From Candidatus Pelagibacter communis (GTDB lineage Bacteria > Pseudomonadota > Alphaproteobacteria > Pelagibacterales > Pelagibacteraceae): DNA of 64,000 bases. The stretch is from contig CVSD01000016.1 in assembly GCA_001179885.1 (NCBI GenBank), positions 1 to 64,000 on the forward strand, written 5' to 3'. A program made the position numbers and the translations under genes. The notes beneath the pieces were generated by a model. It did not search any database, was not told the origin of the DNA, and saw nothing but the letters and a program-made list of their open reading frames with translations. Positions 19,247-28,298 of this stretch are shown here, piece after piece; within the stretch, counting starts at the first letter, position 1; the number at the start of each line of letters is the position of its first letter.

Positions 19247-21319
19247 ATGTTTAAAGTATACAAGAAGGAAATTGAAGTAGCAGGAAAGAAGATAAGTTTA
19301 GAAACAGGTAAAGTAGCAAGACAGGCAGACGGTGCAATAATCGCAACATGTGGAGAGACAGTCGTATTAGCAACAGTAGTAGGAGCAAAAAAAGTAAATC
19401 CTGATATGGATTACTTTCCATTATCTGTAAATTACCAAGAAAAATATTATGCAGCTGGAAAAATTCCAGGTGGATATTTTAAAAGAGAAGCAAGACCAAC
19501 TGAAAGCGAAACATTAATCTCTAGATTAATTGATAGACCAATTAGACCTTTGTTTCCTGATGAATTTAAAAATGAAGTACAGTTATTGCCAACTGTAATT
19601 TCATATGACAAAGAAAACGAACCAGATATTTTGTCAATTATAGCATCATCAGCGGCATTAGCTATATCAGGAATGCCGTTTATGGGCCCTGTGGGTGCTT
19701 CTAGAGTTGGATATATTGATGGAAAATATGTTTTAAATCCATCAAAAACAGAATTAGAAAAATCTAAATTAGATTTAGTTGTAGCAGGTACGAAAGATGC
19801 TGTGCTTATGGTTGAGTCAGAAGCAAGTGGTTTAACAGAGGAAGAAATGTTAAATGCAGTTAAATTTGGTCATGAGGGTTTTGTTCCAGTAATTGAAATG
19901 ATAGAGGAACTTGCAAAAGAATGTAGAAAACCAGAGTGGACAGTTGAAAAAAAAGATCTATCTGAAGTTAAGAAAAAACTTGAGTCAAATTTTACAGAAG
20001 ATCTTAAGAAAGCTTTTGGAACAAGAGATAAACAAGATAGATCAAATCAAATATCAGAAATCACAGATAAAGCTAAAAAGCTTTATGAGGAAGATGAAAA
20101 CTATACAGATCTAGATGTAAACTCTGAACTTAAAAAGATAGAAAAATCTATAGTTAGAACTGATATTTTAAAAAACAAAAATAGGATTGATGGAAGAGGA
20201 TTGTCAGATGTTAGACCTATTTCTTGTGAAGTGGGTATTTTACCAAGAACTCATGGTTCTGCTTTATTTACTAGAGGAGAAACACAGGCAATAGTTACAG
20301 CTACTTTAGGTACTTCTGATGATGAACAAAGAATTGAGAGCTTAGATGGACTTCAAAAAGAAAGATTTATGCTTCACTATAACTTTCCACCATTTTCAGT
20401 TGGAGAAACAGGAAGAATTGGAACTGGTAGAAGAGAAATAGGACATGGTAAATTAGCATGGAGAGCTATTCACTCTTCATTACCGTCGAAAGAAGCATTT
20501 CCTTATACTTTTAGGGTAGTTTCAGAGATTACAGAGTCTAACGGGTCATCTTCAATGGCTACTGTTTGTGGAACATCACTTGCATTAATGGATGCAGGTG
20601 TACCAATTAAAGAACCAGTCGCTGGTATAGCAATGGGTTTAATTAAGGAAGGTGATGATTTTAGTGTCCTTTCAGATATTTTAGGGGATGAAGATCATCT
20701 AGGAGATATGGATTTTAAAGTTGCTGGAACTAAAGATGGAATTACTTCTCTACAAATGGATATTAAAATTACTGGAATTACATTTGAAATTATGGAGCAG
20801 GCATTAAGTCAAGCCAAAGATGGAAGAGTTCATATTTTAGGAGAAATGAATAAAGCTTTATCAGCTTCAAGAGCTGATGTTGGTAAACATACTCCAAAAA
20901 TGGAAAAGATTACCGTCGATAAAAAAGATATCGCAGCTGTCATTGGAAAAGGTGGAGCAACAATCAGAGAGATTGTTGAAAAATCAGGTGCAAAAGTAGA
21001 TGTGAATGATGAAGGAGTAGTAACAGTTGCTGCTCCTGATGAAGAGTCTAGAAACATTGCTATGCAAATGATCAAAGATATCACTGCCAAAGCTGAATTA
21101 AACAAAATTTATTCAGGTAAAGTAATGAAGATTATGGAGTTTGGTGCATTTGTTAATTTCTTAGGAAAACAAGATGGACTAGTTCATATCTCAGAACTTG
21201 CAGACAAAAGAGTTGCTAAAGTTACTGACGTTGTTAAAGAAGGTGATGAAGTAAAAGTTAAAGTGATTGGTTTTGATAGAGGTAAAGTAAAACTTTCTAT
21301 GAAACAAGCTGCTGAATAA
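19247..21319 (+). CDS. pnp: Polyribonucleotide nucleotidyltransferase (PNPase)
   Basis: Phosphorolytic 3'-5' exoribonuclease. Two RNase PH-like domains (about 1-225 and 310-545; TRGETQAIV and [13 protein letters not shown] in the second), an alpha-helical linker, a KH domain ([12 protein letters not shown], near 567) and a C-terminal S1 domain (about 620-690). The length of 690 is near standard (about 700). It is the last large gene of the nusA operon; a small membrane protein gene follows one base after the stop. The 5' end differs in base composition from the rest of the gene. A Suv3-type helicase, a classic PNPase partner in mitochondria, is encoded at 47825-50302. Confidence 0.97.
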   Translation: MFKVYKKEIEVAGKKISLETGKVARQADGAIIATCGETVVLATVVGAKKVNPDMDYFPLSVNYQEKYYAAGKIPGGYFKREARPTESETLISRLIDRPIRPLFPDEFKNEVQLLPTVISYDKENEPDILSIIASSAALAISGMPFMGPVGASRVGYIDGKYVLNPSKTELEKSKLDLVVAGTKDAVLMVESEASGLTEEEMLNAVKFGHEGFVPVIEMIEELAKECRKPEWTVEKKDLSEVKKKLESNFTEDLKKAFGTRDKQDRSNQISEITDKAKKLYEEDENYTDLDVNSELKKIEKSIVRTDILKNKNRIDGRGLSDVRPISCEVGILPRTHGSALFTRGETQAIVTATLGTSDDEQRIESLDGLQKERFMLHYNFPPFSVGETGRIGTGRREIGHGKLAWRAIHSSLPSKEAFPYTFRVVSEITESNGSSSMATVCGTSLALMDAGVPIKEPVAGIAMGLIKEGDDFSVLSDILGDEDHLGDMDFKVAGTKDGITSLQMDIKITGITFEIMEQALSQAKDGRVHILGEMNKALSASRADVGKHTPKMEKITVDKKDIAAVIGKGGATIREIVEKSGAKVDVNDEGVVTVAAPDEESRNIAMQMIKDITAKAELNKIYSGKVMKIMEFGAFVNFLGKQDGLVHISELADKRVAKVTDVVKEGDEVKVKVIGFDRGKVKLSMKQAAE

Positions 21320-21320
21320 A

Positions 21321-21599
21321 ATGAAAAAATTTTTTGAGGGCAATCTATCATTACCTATATCTTTTTGGCTATTTGGTTTTTTAGGTTCAGCATTAATGGG
21401 TTTTGTGGGCATGGTGTTAACTCAAGATGCAGGGTTGATGAGAGTTGTTGCTCTCCCTTGGCATATTTTTATTGTGATTGGGATATGGAGATCTTCAAAT
21501 AATTATAAAGGATTAAAAATTTTTTCAATTTTGGCGAAAATAATGATGGTAATTTGGAGCTTAAACTTCGTAGCAGGACTTCTTTTAATAATAATGTAA
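21321..21599 (+). CDS. Small integral membrane protein, unknown function
   Basis: A 92-residue protein with three hydrophobic segments (about residues 12-33, 42-56 and 69-91), separated by short polar loops (RSSNNYKGLK). I do not recognise a named family. It begins one base after pnp, so it is probably translated from the same message, and it converges on fabI with a single base between stops. The composition (many G, V, M, I and aromatic residues) is that of a real membrane protein. Confidence 0.7.
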   Translation: MKKFFEGNLSLPISFWLFGFLGSALMGFVGMVLTQDAGLMRVVALPWHIFIVIGIWRSSNNYKGLKIFSILAKIMMVIWSLNFVAGLLLIIM

Positions 21600-21600
21600 T

Positions 21601-22386
21601 TTAAGTAATATTTTTAGGATCTGGCATCCCAACCTTGTTGTATCCAGCATCTACATAGTGAATTTCACCTGTAACACCATTAGCAAGGTCACTTAGTAGA
21701 TATAATGCCGAATTTCCAACATCATGTATATCTACGTTTCTTTTTAAAAAAGAATGGTCCTCATTCCATTTATATAGGAATTTTGCATCTCCAATAGCTG
21801 AAGCCGCTAATGTTTTAATAGGTCCTGCACTTATAGCATTTACTCTCATGTCTTTAGCACCTAAGTCTCTTGCAAGGTATTTAACACTTGCTTCAAGAGC
21901 TGACTTACAAACACCCATTACATTATAATTTGGAATAGCTTTAGTAGACTCATATGTTAAAGTTAGAAGACTTCCGCCTTGCTTCATTACTTTCGAAGCT
22001 TCTTTTGCTACCTCAGTAAATGAAAAACATGAAATCAACATACTTCTTAAAAAATTCTCTCTAGTAGTATTTAAATATTCACCTGATAATTCTGATTTAT
22101 CTGAAAAAGCAACTGCGTGGACTACAAAATCAATTTCACCCCATTGAGATTTGATATCTTCAAATAATTTTATTACTTCTTCTTTTTTTTCAACATCACA
22201 ACTGAATGTTACTTTTGAATTTAATTTTTCAGCTAAAGGAACTACTCTTTTTTTAAGAGCATCTCCTAAATATGTGAATGCCAGCTCGGCTCCTGCTTCA
22301 GCTAGTTTTTGAGATATACCCCAGGCAATAGATCTTTCATTAGCAACTCCCATGATTAATCCTCTTTTACCTTTCATCAAGCTCAT
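21601..22386 (-). CDS. fabI: Enoyl-ACP reductase (NADH)
   Basis: Last reduction step of the fatty acid elongation cycle. Short-chain dehydrogenase fold with a modified nucleotide motif GVANERSIAWGIS (residues 13-25) typical of FabI and the Tyr-x6-Lys active site (Tyr154, Lys161). The length of 261 is standard. It lies 2 bp after fabB in the run fabA-fabB-fabI, which in Alphaproteobacteria commonly sits between pnp and irr, exactly as here. Confidence 0.95.
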   Translation of the reverse strand: MSLMKGKRGLIMGVANERSIAWGISQKLAEAGAELAFTYLGDALKKRVVPLAEKLNSKVTFSCDVEKKEEVIKLFEDIKSQWGEIDFVVHAVAFSDKSELSGEYLNTTRENFLRSMLISCFSFTEVAKEASKVMKQGGSLLTLTYESTKAIPNYNVMGVCKSALEASVKYLARDLGAKDMRVNAISAGPIKTLAASAIGDAKFLYKWNEDHSFLKRNVDIHDVGNSALYLLSDLANGVTGEIHYVDAGYNKVGMPDPKNIT

Positions 22387-22388
22387 AA

Positions 22389-23600
22389 TTAAACCTTCTC
22401 AAAAATTAAAGCAGCGTTAGTTCCACCAAAACCAAAACTATTAGACATTACGGTATTTAAAGTTGCACCAGTTTCAGTTTTTGCAACTATTGGGAATTTT
22501 TTAGCCTCTTCATCCATCTCATTTATATTAGCAGATCCTGCAATAAAATTGTTTTTCATCATAATTAAACAATAAATAGCTTCATGTACTGATGCAGCTC
22601 CTAATGGATGTCCTGATAGAGATTTAGTTGAACTTATTTTTGGAATATTATCTCCGAAAGTTTCTTTAACAGCATTTAATTCAGTAATATCTCCAACTGG
22701 AGTTGAAGTTCCATGTGTATTGATGTAATCAATTTTATTTTTAGCTGTTGTCATTGCCATTTTCATACATCTTACAGCACCTTCACCTGATGGAGCCACC
22801 ATATCGTATCCATCTGAAGTTGCTCCATAACCAGTTAATTCTGCGTATATTTTGGCTCCCCTTGCTTTTGCATGCTCATAATCTTCAAGAACTATTACTC
22901 CACCACCTCCAGCAATTACAAAACCATCTCTCGTTTTGTCGTAAGCTCTTGATGCTGTTTTCGGAGTATCATTGTATTTTGATGATAAAGCAGTCATTGC
23001 ATCAAACATTGCAGTCATCGCCCAATGTATTTCTTCACTACCACCTGCAAATACTACATCTTGTTTTCCCATTTGAATTAATTCCATAGAATTTCCTATG
23101 CAATGTCCACTTGTGGCACAAGCAGAGCTCATTGTGTAATTTGTGCCTTTAATCTTAAAAGGAACAGCAAGTGTTGCTGAAGCTGTACTCGCCATTGTTC
23201 GTGGAACAATAAATGGCCCCATTAATTTTGGAGTTTTAGCTCTAGTTTTATCTGCTGCTAAAATTACGTTTTCGATTGAAGGTCCACCTGAACCCATAAC
23301 TATTCCAGTTTTAAAATTACTAACTTCACTTTCTTCAAGTCCAGAGTCTGCAATTGCTTCTTTCATCGCGATATAGTTATAAGCTGAGCCTGAGCCCATA
23401 AATCTAATTGTCTTTCTATCAATATGATCTTCTAATTTTATATTTGGTTTACCGTGTACATGACTTTTTAGATTATGTTCTTTATATTCCTCGGAGAATG
23501 AAATTCCTGATTTTGAATTTAGTAATGATTGATGAACTTCTTCTTGATTATTGCCTAAACAAGAAACAATACCTAGTCCTGTAATTACTACTCTTCTCAT
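22389..23600 (-). CDS. fabB: 3-oxoacyl-ACP synthase I
   Basis: Condensing enzyme extending acyl-ACP, needed with FabA for unsaturated fatty acids. The nucleophile is Cys161 in [10 protein letters not shown]; the two histidines lie in [11 protein letters not shown] and [13 protein letters not shown]. Length 403 is normal. Its start overlaps the fabA stop by one base and fabI follows, indicating a single transcript reading away from irr. Confidence 0.95.
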   Translation of the reverse strand: MRRVVITGLGIVSCLGNNQEEVHQSLLNSKSGISFSEEYKEHNLKSHVHGKPNIKLEDHIDRKTIRFMGSGSAYNYIAMKEAIADSGLEESEVSNFKTGIVMGSGGPSIENVILAADKTRAKTPKLMGPFIVPRTMASTASATLAVPFKIKGTNYTMSSACATSGHCIGNSMELIQMGKQDVVFAGGSEEIHWAMTAMFDAMTALSSKYNDTPKTASRAYDKTRDGFVIAGGGGVIVLEDYEHAKARGAKIYAELTGYGATSDGYDMVAPSGEGAVRCMKMAMTTAKNKIDYINTHGTSTPVGDITELNAVKETFGDNIPKISSTKSLSGHPLGAASVHEAIYCLIMMKNNFIAGSANINEMDEEAKKFPIVAKTETGATLNTVMSNSFGFGGTNAALIFEKV

Positions 23601-24112
23601 TATTTAAACAATCCTACTTTTAAACTATCAGCTGAATAGATCTTTTTATCATCTGCTAAAACAACTCCGTTTGCAAGACCTACGGTTGTTCCTCCAGGTG
23701 ACATAATTTTTTTCATATCAATCTCATATCTAACTAATTTAACATTTTGTAAAACTTCTCCAGTAAATTTTACAGTTCCTACTCCTAATGCTCTCCCTTT
23801 ACCTGGGTTTCCAATCCAACCCAAATAAAAACCAACTAATTGCCACATAGCATCAAGACCAAGACACCCTGGCATCACAGGATCTTCTTTGAAATGACAA
23901 TCAAAAAACCAAAGATCCTCTTTTATGTCCAATTCGGCTTTTAATGACCCTTTTTTAAATGCTCCATTATCATCATTGATTTCAGTAATTCTATCAAACA
24001 TAAGCATTGGTGGAAGAGGTAATTTAGCATTGCCAGGCCCAAAAAGACCACCATTTCCGCAGTTTATAAGCTCATCATATGAATAGGAGTTTTTTTTCAT
24101 AAAATTGAACAC
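23600..24112 (-). CDS. fabA: 3-hydroxydecanoyl-ACP dehydratase/isomerase
   Basis: Hot-dog fold enzyme that introduces the cis double bond into growing acyl chains. The active-site histidine is His73 ([16 protein letters not shown]) with Asp87 in the LDAMWQ helix. The length of 170 matches E. coli FabA (172). ATG 24112 gives [15 protein letters not shown]; a second Met four codons in is also possible. It is first gene of fabA-fabB-fabI and is divergent from irr over 62 bp holding an Irr-like box. Confidence 0.95.
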   Translation of the reverse strand: MFNFMKKNSYSYDELINCGNGGLFGPGNAKLPLPPMLMFDRITEINDDNGAFKKGSLKAELDIKEDLWFFDCHFKEDPVMPGCLGLDAMWQLVGFYLGWIGNPGKGRALGVGTVKFTGEVLQNVKLVRYEIDMKKIMSPGGTTVGLANGVVLADDKKIYSADSLKVGLFK

Positions 24113-24152
24113 CCTTAATACTTGATTTTATTAAATTATAATATACATATAG

Positions 24153-24167
24153 TTTAGAACTATTATA
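24153..24167 (+). promoter_or_regulatory. Irr-like box upstream of irr
   Basis: TTTAGAACTATTATA lies 7 bp upstream of the irr ATG and 40 bp upstream of fabA. It matches 13 of 15 positions of the box at 24664-24678. TTTAGAA followed by an AT-rich half resembles the iron control element of alphaproteobacterial Irr. Position suggests autoregulation of irr and possibly control of fabA. Function is inferred from motif and location. Confidence 0.55.
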
Positions 24168-24174
24168 AAAAACA

Positions 24175-24603
24175 ATGTTAAAAAACGCTGAATTTGTTGA
24201 TAAATTAAGGTCTTCAGGGTTGAGGCCTACAAAACAGAGACTTAAAATTTGTGAAGTTTTATTTAATAGAGAAAAAACCTTTCACTTTACTATTAACGAT
24301 CTTGCTAAAAATATTTCTAATCAACTTAATGAAAAAATATCTTTAGCAACGGTGTATAATACCGTTCATGCTTTCAAGGATAAAGGATATTTAAAAGAAA
24401 TTTCAATCAATAGTGACAAAAGTTATTTTGATACAAATATAACTAATCACCACCATTTTTTTGATGAAGATACAAATCAATTAATTGATTGTAATAACGA
24501 GGATATTGAAGAAGTAAGAGTAAAAAAAAATATTACTGAAAAAAAAATTAAATCAGTTGAAGTTTTGATTAAAGTTGCGAGTGATAATCAAAATCAAAAT
24601 TAA
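24175..24603 (+). CDS. irr: Irr-type Fur-family regulator
   Basis: Fur-superfamily protein of 142 residues. The N-terminal winged helix has LRPTKQRLKICEVLF and SLATVYNTVHAFKDKGYLKE. The C-terminal part carries the HHH run (His92-94) followed by FFDEDTNQLID, the hallmark of Irr, whose heme- or iron-dependent control links iron status to gene expression in Alphaproteobacteria. The fabA/irr divergence is the usual alphaproteobacterial arrangement. Irr-like boxes lie directly upstream and in front of the next gene, rubrerythrin. An alternative assignment as PerR-like is less likely given context. Confidence 0.87.
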   Translation: MLKNAEFVDKLRSSGLRPTKQRLKICEVLFNREKTFHFTINDLAKNISNQLNEKISLATVYNTVHAFKDKGYLKEISINSDKSYFDTNITNHHHFFDEDTNQLIDCNNEDIEEVRVKKNITEKKIKSVEVLIKVASDNQNQN

Positions 24604-24634
24604 TACAATAATTTCAATAACTTACAGTCTACAT

Positions 24635-24678
24635 TATAATTATTCTAAACTGTTGACAAGTTATTTAGAATGATTATA
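24635..24678 (+). promoter_or_regulatory. Paired inverted Irr-like boxes around the rubrerythrin promoter
   Basis: Two 15-bp boxes face each other: TATAATTATTCTAAA (24635-24649) and TTTAGAATGATTATA (24664-24678). They match as inverted repeats at 14 of 15 positions. The 14-bp gap between them contains TTGACA (24653-24658), a consensus -35 element; a -10-like TATATA/TATATT lies at 24675-24682. The boxes therefore flank the -35 and cover the spacer, where a bound regulator would block polymerase. The box matches the one upstream of irr. The binding protein is inferred to be Irr. Confidence 0.65.
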
Positions 24679-24706
24679 TATTATTTTATCAATTAAGGAG
24701 ATCAAT

Positions 24707-25123
24707 ATGTCATTAAAAGGAACAAAAACAAAAGAAAATCTAGAAGCGGCATTCGCCGGTGAAAGTCAAGCGAACAGAAGATATCTTTACTTTGCTCAAA
24801 AAGCAGACATTGAAGGATATAATGATGTTGCATCAGTATTTAGATCAACTGCCGAAGGTGAAACAGGTCATGCACATGGACATCTTGAGTATTTAGAAGA
24901 AGTGGGAGATCCTGCTACAGGTTTACCAATTGGTGAAACTAAAGCTAATTTAGCTTCAGCTGTACAAGGTGAAACACATGAATATACAGACATGTATCCA
25001 GGTATGGCAAAAACAGCAAGAGAAGAGGGTTTCGAAGAAATCGCTGATTGGTTTGAAACTTTAGCAAAAGCTGAAAAATCACATGCTGGTAAATTTCAAA
25101 AAACTTTAGATTCTATTAGCTAA
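24707..25123 (+). CDS. Rubrerythrin-like diiron protein without rubredoxin domain
   Basis: Ferritin-like four-helix protein of 138 residues, probably a peroxide-reducing enzyme. Diiron ligands are visible: Glu19 (GES), Glu52 and His55 (GETGH), Glu89 (GETHE), Glu123 and His126 (AEKSH). The C-terminal rubredoxin domain of classical rubrerythrin is missing, so another protein must supply electrons; the Fe-S oxidoreductase next door is a candidate. It has a strong ribosome site (AAGGAG, 24695-24700), a consensus -35 and its own terminator, suggesting high regulated expression. Confidence 0.92.
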   Translation: MSLKGTKTKENLEAAFAGESQANRRYLYFAQKADIEGYNDVASVFRSTAEGETGHAHGHLEYLEEVGDPATGLPIGETKANLASAVQGETHEYTDMYPGMAKTAREEGFEEIADWFETLAKAEKSHAGKFQKTLDSIS

Positions 25124-25133
25124 TCTTTAATTA

Positions 25134-25170
25134 TTTAGTGGGTGGCTATCACCCACTAAAATTTTAATTT
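25134..25170 (+). terminator. Hairpin terminator after rubrerythrin
   Basis: A perfect 11-bp stem TTTAGTGGGTG / CACCCACTAAA with a five-base loop begins 10 bp after the rubrerythrin stop. The 3' tail is only moderately T-rich (ATTTTAATTT), so termination may be partial, allowing some read-through into the Fe-S oxidoreductase gene 13 bp beyond. Confidence 0.8.
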
Positions 25171-25182
25171 GTAATATTAAAT

Positions 25183-26514
25183 ATGAGTAAAGAAGGTAGT
25201 ACAGAAGCACCTATTCGTCGTCCAATTGATTTTGAACATCCTGATTTTTTAAATCCTGAAAAATTAGATTCAGAGATGAGAAGAGTTTTTGATATTTGTC
25301 ATGGTTGCAGAAGATGTTTTAATCTTTGTGATTCATTCCCTAAACTTTTTGACATGATAGATGAGTCAAAAAATGAGGATGTAGAAAGTTTATCAAGCAA
25401 ACAATTTGCACCTGTAGTTGATGCATGCACACTCTGTGATATGTGTTTCATGACAAAATGTCCATACGTACCACCACATGATTTTGATTTAGATTTTCCT
25501 CATTTAATGTTGAGATATAGAACAGCACAAAAAAAATTGGGACAATTACCAGCTGTACCAAGACAATTGGCAGAAATTGATAGAAATTCAAAAATTGGTG
25601 TAATGTTTTCAAAACTTATTAACTGGGCCTCAAATATAAAGAATAAATTTTTAAGAAAGATTTTAGAAATGATTGCTGGTATAGACATGAGAGTTCAATT
25701 ACCTAAATATAATTCTGAAACTTTTTCTAATTTTTTTAAAAAAAATAAAGATTTAATTAATTACGAAACTAAAAATAATTCTAGAAAGGTAGTTATTTAT
25801 ACTACCTGTTTTGTAAATTTTAATAAAAAAAACACAGGTGTTGCAGCTCTAAAAGTTTTAAAAAAAAATGGTGTTGAAGTTCAAGAGGCTTACCCAGGAT
25901 GTTGTGGGATGCCATTTTTGGAACAAGCAGATTTACCAAAAGTTGTTAATCAAGCAAAAAAGGTTTCTAAAGAATTATTAGAATGGGTTGATAAAGGGTA
26001 TAAGGTAATTACTCTTACAGCAAGTTGCGGACTTATGTTAAAATTTGAATGGCCATTATTATTGCCTGATAATAATGAGGTGAAAAAATTATCATCAAAT
26101 GTAATGGATATTGATGAATATATAGTAGATATATCTAAAAATGAGGGATTAGCCAAAGGTCTTCAGGAAATTGATGGTGGAGTAACAGTTCATCATGCAT
26201 GTCATGCTAGAGCTCAAAATATGGGCAATAAAGCGAGGGATATGTTAAATTTGATACCTAATGCTAAAATTGATGTTGTAGAAAGATGTGCTGGTCATGG
26301 AGGGACCTTCGGAGTAATGAAGAATACTCATGATTTAGCAAAAAAAGTTGGGAGACCAGCAGCAAGACAAATTAAAAATAAAAATAATAAATATATGGCA
26401 TCTGACTGTCCTTTGGCTGGCAAGCATTTAAAGCAATTAGAGGTTGACACAAACATCTCAAATAATGAGGCAGTACATCCTATCGAATTAATAGCTAAAA
26501 GTTATAGATTATAA
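25183..26514 (+). CDS. GlpC/heterodisulfide reductase-like Fe-S oxidoreductase
   Basis: Soluble electron-transfer protein of 443 residues. Two ferredoxin-type clusters are ligated by CHGCRRCFNLC (Cys39, 42, 45, 49) and CTLCDMCFMTKC (Cys82, 85, 88, 93). Two CCG-type domains follow, with GCCGMPFLEQADL near 240 and CAGHGGTFG near 365. The architecture resembles GlpC/HdrD, but no glycerol-3-phosphate dehydrogenase genes are near. Co-location with rubrerythrin and DUF3501 suggests it passes electrons for peroxide or thiol chemistry; this is inference. DUF3501 starts 2 bp downstream. Confidence 0.85.
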   Translation: MSKEGSTEAPIRRPIDFEHPDFLNPEKLDSEMRRVFDICHGCRRCFNLCDSFPKLFDMIDESKNEDVESLSSKQFAPVVDACTLCDMCFMTKCPYVPPHDFDLDFPHLMLRYRTAQKKLGQLPAVPRQLAEIDRNSKIGVMFSKLINWASNIKNKFLRKILEMIAGIDMRVQLPKYNSETFSNFFKKNKDLINYETKNNSRKVVIYTTCFVNFNKKNTGVAALKVLKKNGVEVQEAYPGCCGMPFLEQADLPKVVNQAKKVSKELLEWVDKGYKVITLTASCGLMLKFEWPLLLPDNNEVKKLSSNVMDIDEYIVDISKNEGLAKGLQEIDGGVTVHHACHARAQNMGNKARDMLNLIPNAKIDVVERCAGHGGTFGVMKNTHDLAKKVGRPAARQIKNKNNKYMASDCPLAGKHLKQLEVDTNISNNEAVHPIELIAKSYRL

Positions 26515-26516
26515 TT

Positions 26517-27110
26517 ATGCCAAAGGAAAAAAAAGAAATTCAAAAAAATGATATCATGCCATTAGATATCTATACAAAACAGAGAAAAGAATTAAGAAAA
26601 AATATTGTTGAATTTAAAAAAAATAGAAGAATTTCCCTAGGACCTTATGCAACATTTTACTTCGAAAGTTATGAAACAATGTTGGCTCAAGTTCAAGAAA
26701 TGCTTTACATAGAAAAAGGTGGAGACGAACAATTAAAAGATGAACTTGCAGCATATAATCCTTTAATTCCAGATGGTAAAGAACTTATAGCTACATTAAT
26801 GTTTGAAATAGATAATCCAGTTTCTAGAGCAGCTTTTTTAAGTAAAGTTGGTGGAATAGAAAAAAATGTTTTCATGAAAGTTGACGGAGAAATAGTTAAG
26901 GCTATTCCAGAAAAAGACGTAGATCGAACATCAGCTGAAGGAAAAGCATCTTCAGTTCAGTTTATTCATTTTAAGTTAAATGATGAGCAAATAGAAAAAT
27001 TTAAATTAAGTTCATTAAATGTTGAAATTGGAATTGATCACAATGAATATTCACATACAACAAAATTTAGTGAAGCTACGTTAAAAGCTTTATCAGAAGA
27101 TTTTAATTAA
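26517..27110 (+). CDS. DUF3501 family protein
   Basis: A 197-residue soluble protein without signal peptide or membrane segment. It shows the DUF3501 pattern: MPLDIYTKQRKELRKNIVEF near the start, RRISLGPYATFYFESYETM with QVQEMLYIE, and a C-terminal IGIDHNEYSH. The function of the family is unknown to me; it recurs beside rubrerythrin and GlpC-like oxidoreductases in Alphaproteobacteria, which suggests a shared pathway. Its start is 2 bp after the oxidoreductase. Its end overlaps the convergent SH3 gene by 8 bp. Confidence 0.85.
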   Translation: MPKEKKEIQKNDIMPLDIYTKQRKELRKNIVEFKKNRRISLGPYATFYFESYETMLAQVQEMLYIEKGGDEQLKDELAAYNPLIPDGKELIATLMFEIDNPVSRAAFLSKVGGIEKNVFMKVDGEIVKAIPEKDVDRTSAEGKASSVQFIHFKLNDEQIEKFKLSSLNVEIGIDHNEYSHTTKFSEATLKALSEDFN

Positions 27111-27546
27111 TTATTCCCCAAATATTATCTGTTTTTATCCAACCTTTAAAGTTTTCTGTTTTTATTTTACACCAGACACCATCACATTTTTGTAAAATTA
27201 AAACTCTTCCTTTTTTAATCTTAGCTAGAGGCTTTGAAAATTTTGATGGTTTATTAAATAATATTTTATCTTCAAGAGGAATTATTGAATTTATTTTCTT
27301 TAATTGAGACCAGTGAATCCATCCGCTATTGTTCTTAGCATCAATTATCCTTCTCCAATTTTCTTTTTTGTCAATTTGTTTGATTGGTAAATTGATTTTT
27401 TTATATACATACTTGATTGGAGACTCAAAGCTTGGACCATATCTTACATTAACTTTATCTTTTTTGAGTGAAAGAAAAGTTTCTTCTGAAATAGCGTGCA
27501 ATGGAAAAAAAATCCAAATAAATATTAAAAGGTAAAAATTTTTCAT
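27103..27546 (-). CDS. Exported SH3-domain protein
   Basis: A 147-residue protein with an N-terminal signal peptide (hydrophobic residues 4-18, then HAISEE). Two bacterial SH3-like repeats are visible: KDKVNVRYGPSFESPIKYVY with WRRIIDAKNNSGWIHWSQL, then KIKKGRVLILQKCDGVWCKI with GWIKTDNIWGI. Such proteins usually bind peptidoglycan or peptides in the periplasm. It is the last gene of the ubiE-ubiB-coaBC-dut-thiF run, 14 bp after thiF. Confidence 0.8.
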   Translation of the reverse strand: MKNFYLLIFIWIFFPLHAISEETFLSLKKDKVNVRYGPSFESPIKYVYKKINLPIKQIDKKENWRRIIDAKNNSGWIHWSQLKKINSIIPLEDKILFNKPSKFSKPLAKIKKGRVLILQKCDGVWCKIKTENFKGWIKTDNIWGIIN

Positions 27547-27560
27547 TACTAAGCTTTATT

Positions 27561-28298
27561 TTATCTTTTTTTAAATCTAACTTTTCTAAAATTAAGGTTT
27601 AATAGATCTATGATTAATATTTGGTTTTCTAAGTTTTGGCCAATTTCCATTATCATCTTTAAAGCTTCATTTGCTTGAGTAGCACCAACTATTGATGCAG
27701 TCGTTCCTAAGACCCCCTCAAATTCACAATTTAAAATATCGTCAGAAATCTCTTTTTCTTGATAAAAATTCTTTAAAGACGAAGTTTTTTTTCTTTTAAA
27801 ATCAAATGAAAATACATGACCATCAAATTTACTTATAGCACCAGTAACTAATTTTTTTTTTAACTTTAAACAATAATCATTGATTAAAAATTTTGTTTTA
27901 AAATTATCAGAACCATCAATCACAAGTTCATAATTTCTAATTATATTTTCAATATTATTTTTGTTAATTCTTGTTTTATAAATTTTAATTTTTGTAGTGG
28001 GGTTAATTTCTTTAAGTTTTTTAGCTGCCACACTTACTTTTAATTTTTTTATGTCCTTAGAATTAAATAAGCTTTGTCTATGAATATTTGAAAGATTAAC
28101 AATATCGTTGTCTATTAGACCAATGGTTCCAATACCGGCTCTTACTAAGTTTTCTGCAGCTGGACAACCTAAACCACCAAGACCTATTATTAAAACTTTA
28201 GAGGATAAAATTTTTTTTTGTCCTTTTGCGCCTATATTTTTTAAAATTAATTGTCTTGAAAATCTTTCGATTTGAGATTTATTTAGACTAATTTTCAT
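27561..28298 (-). CDS. ThiF/MoeB/HesA-family E1-like adenylyltransferase lacking zinc cysteines
   Basis: Rossmann-fold enzyme that adenylates the C-terminus of a ubiquitin-like sulfur carrier. The ATP motif is GLGGLGCPAAENLVRAGIG with the following DNDIVNLSNIHRQ block. It differs from MoeB/ThiF in having neither CxxC zinc pair: the first position is replaced around SSLKNFYQEK, and the protein stops at 245 residues before the second. Only one cysteine (NCEFEGVLG) is near the usual catalytic site. It may still act in thiamine or molybdopterin synthesis; the substrate is not determinable. It overlaps dut by 4 bp. Confidence 0.8.
   Translation of the reverse strand: MKISLNKSQIERFSRQLILKNIGAKGQKKILSSKVLIIGLGGLGCPAAENLVRAGIGTIGLIDNDIVNLSNIHRQSLFNSKDIKKLKVSVAAKKLKEINPTTKIKIYKTRINKNNIENIIRNYELVIDGSDNFKTKFLINDYCLKLKKKLVTGAISKFDGHVFSFDFKRKKTSSLKNFYQEKEISDDILNCEFEGVLGTTASIVGATQANEALKMIMEIGQNLENQILIIDLLNLNFRKVRFKKR

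Noticed and set aside
19212-19280. 22-codon upstream frame before pnp as a genuine leader peptide gene
   Set aside because: Repetitive composition can open the frame by chance; kept only as part of the leader observation.
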